Below, in pieces: positions 5,370 to 6,306 of a stretch of DNA of 6,306 nt. Both the position numbers and the translations under genes were made by a program. A model generated the notes under the pieces. It had not been told where the DNA came from and did no database searches. It saw only the letters and a list, made by a program, of their open reading frames with translations. Source of the stretch: Phycisphaerales bacterium (GTDB taxonomy: Bacteria > Planctomycetota > Phycisphaerae > Tepidisphaerales > Tepidisphaeraceae); contig JAQGHJ010000541.1 of NCBI GenBank assembly GCA_028288905.1, positions 1 through 6,306 on the forward strand, given 5' to 3'. How positions within the stretch are numbered: the first letter of the stretch is position 1; each line of letters opens with the position of its first letter.

Positions 5370-6291
5370 GGGATGGCGGCTTAACGTTCAGCTTCTCCAT
5401 CACCTGTTTGAGGTCCTCCCATACTGCCCGTCGTGTGTCCGGCGTGTAGTTCCGCAATATGTAGGAGGGATGGAAGGTCGGCATAAGTGGGATGCCCTTC
5501 CATTCAAACCAGTTGCCCCGCATCCGGCTCATGGGCCTTTTCAAACCCAACAAATATTGCGTTGCCGACAGCCCGAGCGTCACGATCACCTTCGGCCGAA
5601 CGACCTCGATCTGGCGGACGAGGTACGGCATGCACGCGGCCGCCTCGTCCGGCTGCGGGGGTCGGTCCTTCGGCGGCGGGCCGGGCAGAAACGCCCGGCA
5701 CTTCACCACGTTCGCGACGTAGACGGCCTCGCGGGTCAGGCCCATCGCCCGGACCATCTCGTCGAGCTTCTGGCCGCTCCGCCCGACGAACGGCCGGCCG
5801 GTGGCGTCCTCCGTCCCGCCGGGGCCCTCGCCGACGAACATCAACGCCGCGTTCGCGTCGCCCTCGCCGAACACGGTGTTCCGCCGGCCCCGGCTGAGCG
5901 GGCACTTCACGCACCCGCGGACCTGCTGTTCGTCGAGCGTCGCCAGGGCCGCCGCCTTCTCGACCGGCGACAGCTCGGGCGAGGCGAACGATTCGCCGCC
6001 GGCCGCCCCGGCGCCGCCGAACAGCTCGACGTCCCCGCCGGCCGCGGCAGGCGGGGACGCGGCGGGAGGGGCTATGGCGGCAGCGACGGCCGGCTCCGGG
6101 CGGCGGGTGGCGGGCGGTGCGGCCTCCGCCGGTCGCGCCCCTCCCGTATCGTCCGACCGGGCCGTCGGGGATGATCGCACGATCGTGCGCTCGACGAGGT
6201 CGCCCGGACGGACCGCCGCAGAGGCCGCTTCAACCGGTTCCGAAACCTCAGCCGGGGACAGCGCCGGCACGAACGCGTGCCGTAGACCCAT
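5359..6291 (-). CDS. Family 4 (Fe-S) uracil-DNA glycosylase with long N-terminal extension
   Basis: This protein (310 residues from ATG 6291) removes uracil from DNA in the first step of base excision repair. The catalytic domain starts near residue 106. Four cysteines for the 4Fe-4S cluster are present: C127 and C130 (CVKCP), C198 (NVVKCR) and C220 (AAAC). Other family 4 motifs are NTVFGEGD (138-145), MFVGEGPGGTEDATGRPFVG (151-170), with GRSGQKLDEMV following, VIVTLGLSATQYLLG (235-249) and PTFHPSYILRN (271-281, with the HPS motif at 274-276). There are 21 residues between C198 and C220, about five or six more than usual, owing to a Pro-rich insert (LPGPPPKD). Residues 1-105 are Ala/Pro/Gly-rich, low in complexity and probably disordered. 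The frame remains open upstream to the window edge (6306), so the true start may lie outside. No promoter is visible. The dnaA gene lies downstream on the same strand, separated by 387 bases and a terminator-like hairpin. Confidence 0.93.
   Translation of the reverse strand: MGLRHAFVPALSPAEVSEPVEAASAAVRPGDLVERTIVRSSPTARSDDTGGARPAEAAPPATRRPEPAVAAAIAPPAASPPAAAGGDVELFGGAGAAGGESFASPELSPVEKAAALATLDEQQVRGCVKCPLSRGRRNTVFGEGDANAALMFVGEGPGGTEDATGRPFVGRSGQKLDEMVRAMGLTREAVYVANVVKCRAFLPGPPPKDRPPQPDEAAACMPYLVRQIEVVRPKVIVTLGLSATQYLLGLKRPMSRMRGNWFEWKGIPLMPTFHPSYILRNYTPDTRRAVWEDLKQVMEKLNVKPPSRPV
6176..6189. repeat. Perfect 14-base palindrome inside the glycosylase N-terminal extension
   Basis: CGCACGATCGTGCG is fully self-complementary with no spacer. 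It falls in codons of the disordered N-terminal extension (around residues 35-39, ERTIV). If the real start of the gene were further downstream, this could be an operator; otherwise it is a coding coincidence in G+C-rich DNA. Confidence 0.4.
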
Positions 6292-6306
6292 GGCCCGCTC
6301 GGCCCG

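Noticed and set aside
1..6306. Mobile element, toxin-antitoxin, defence system or CRISPR array
   Set aside because: I saw no transposase, integrase, terminal inverted repeats, tandem spaced repeats or known defence domains; all supported genes are housekeeping or ordinary planctomycete families.

Overview
The window looks like chromosomal DNA from a planctomycete, most likely of the Gemmata type (Gemmataceae). The evidence is very high G+C with strongly G/C-biased third codon positions in every real gene, a DUF1553 (PSD1-type) gene followed by a Tat-exported DUF1501 gene (a pairing typical of Planctomycetes), and a small secreted Ala/Pro/Gly-rich protein of a kind common in that phylum. The genus is an inference from gene content; no rRNA or other marker is present.

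Plus-strand block, 1-3568. Four genes read left to right: the C-terminal part of a DUF1553 protein (2-835, 5' end outside the window), a full DUF1501 protein with a twin-arginine signal (939-2447), a secreted hypothetical protein with a good Shine-Dalgarno sequence (2522-3211), and a 100-residue DUF4288-like protein (3266-3568). The first two probably act together at the cell surface or in the periplasm-like space. The last two may be co-transcribed with them but have no clear functional link. A C/G-rich palindromic repeat at the very start of the window is read in frame as part of the DUF1553 protein. A second strong hairpin (867-894) sits in the DUF1553-DUF1501 gap.

Minus-strand block, 3589-6291. 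Reading right to left, a family 4 (Fe-S) uracil-DNA glycosylase with a long Ala/Pro-rich N-terminal extension (6291-5359) is followed, after a 387-base gap, by dnaA (4971-3589). dnaA converges on the DUF4288-like gene with only 20 bases between the two stop codons. The gap upstream of dnaA is visibly less G+C-rich than the genes. It holds a terminator-like hairpin for the glycosylase gene, a candidate promoter for dnaA and several inverted repeats in the probable dnaA leader. I found no convincing DnaA-box cluster there, so I do not call an origin of replication.

I see no tRNA, rRNA, CRISPR array, intact insertion sequence or defence system. The most unusual points are the palindromic repeat inside the DUF1553 reading frame, the hairpin-rich dnaA leader that covers an alternative start codon, and the widened cysteine spacing plus long linker of the uracil-DNA glycosylase. 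None of these establishes a new system by itself.
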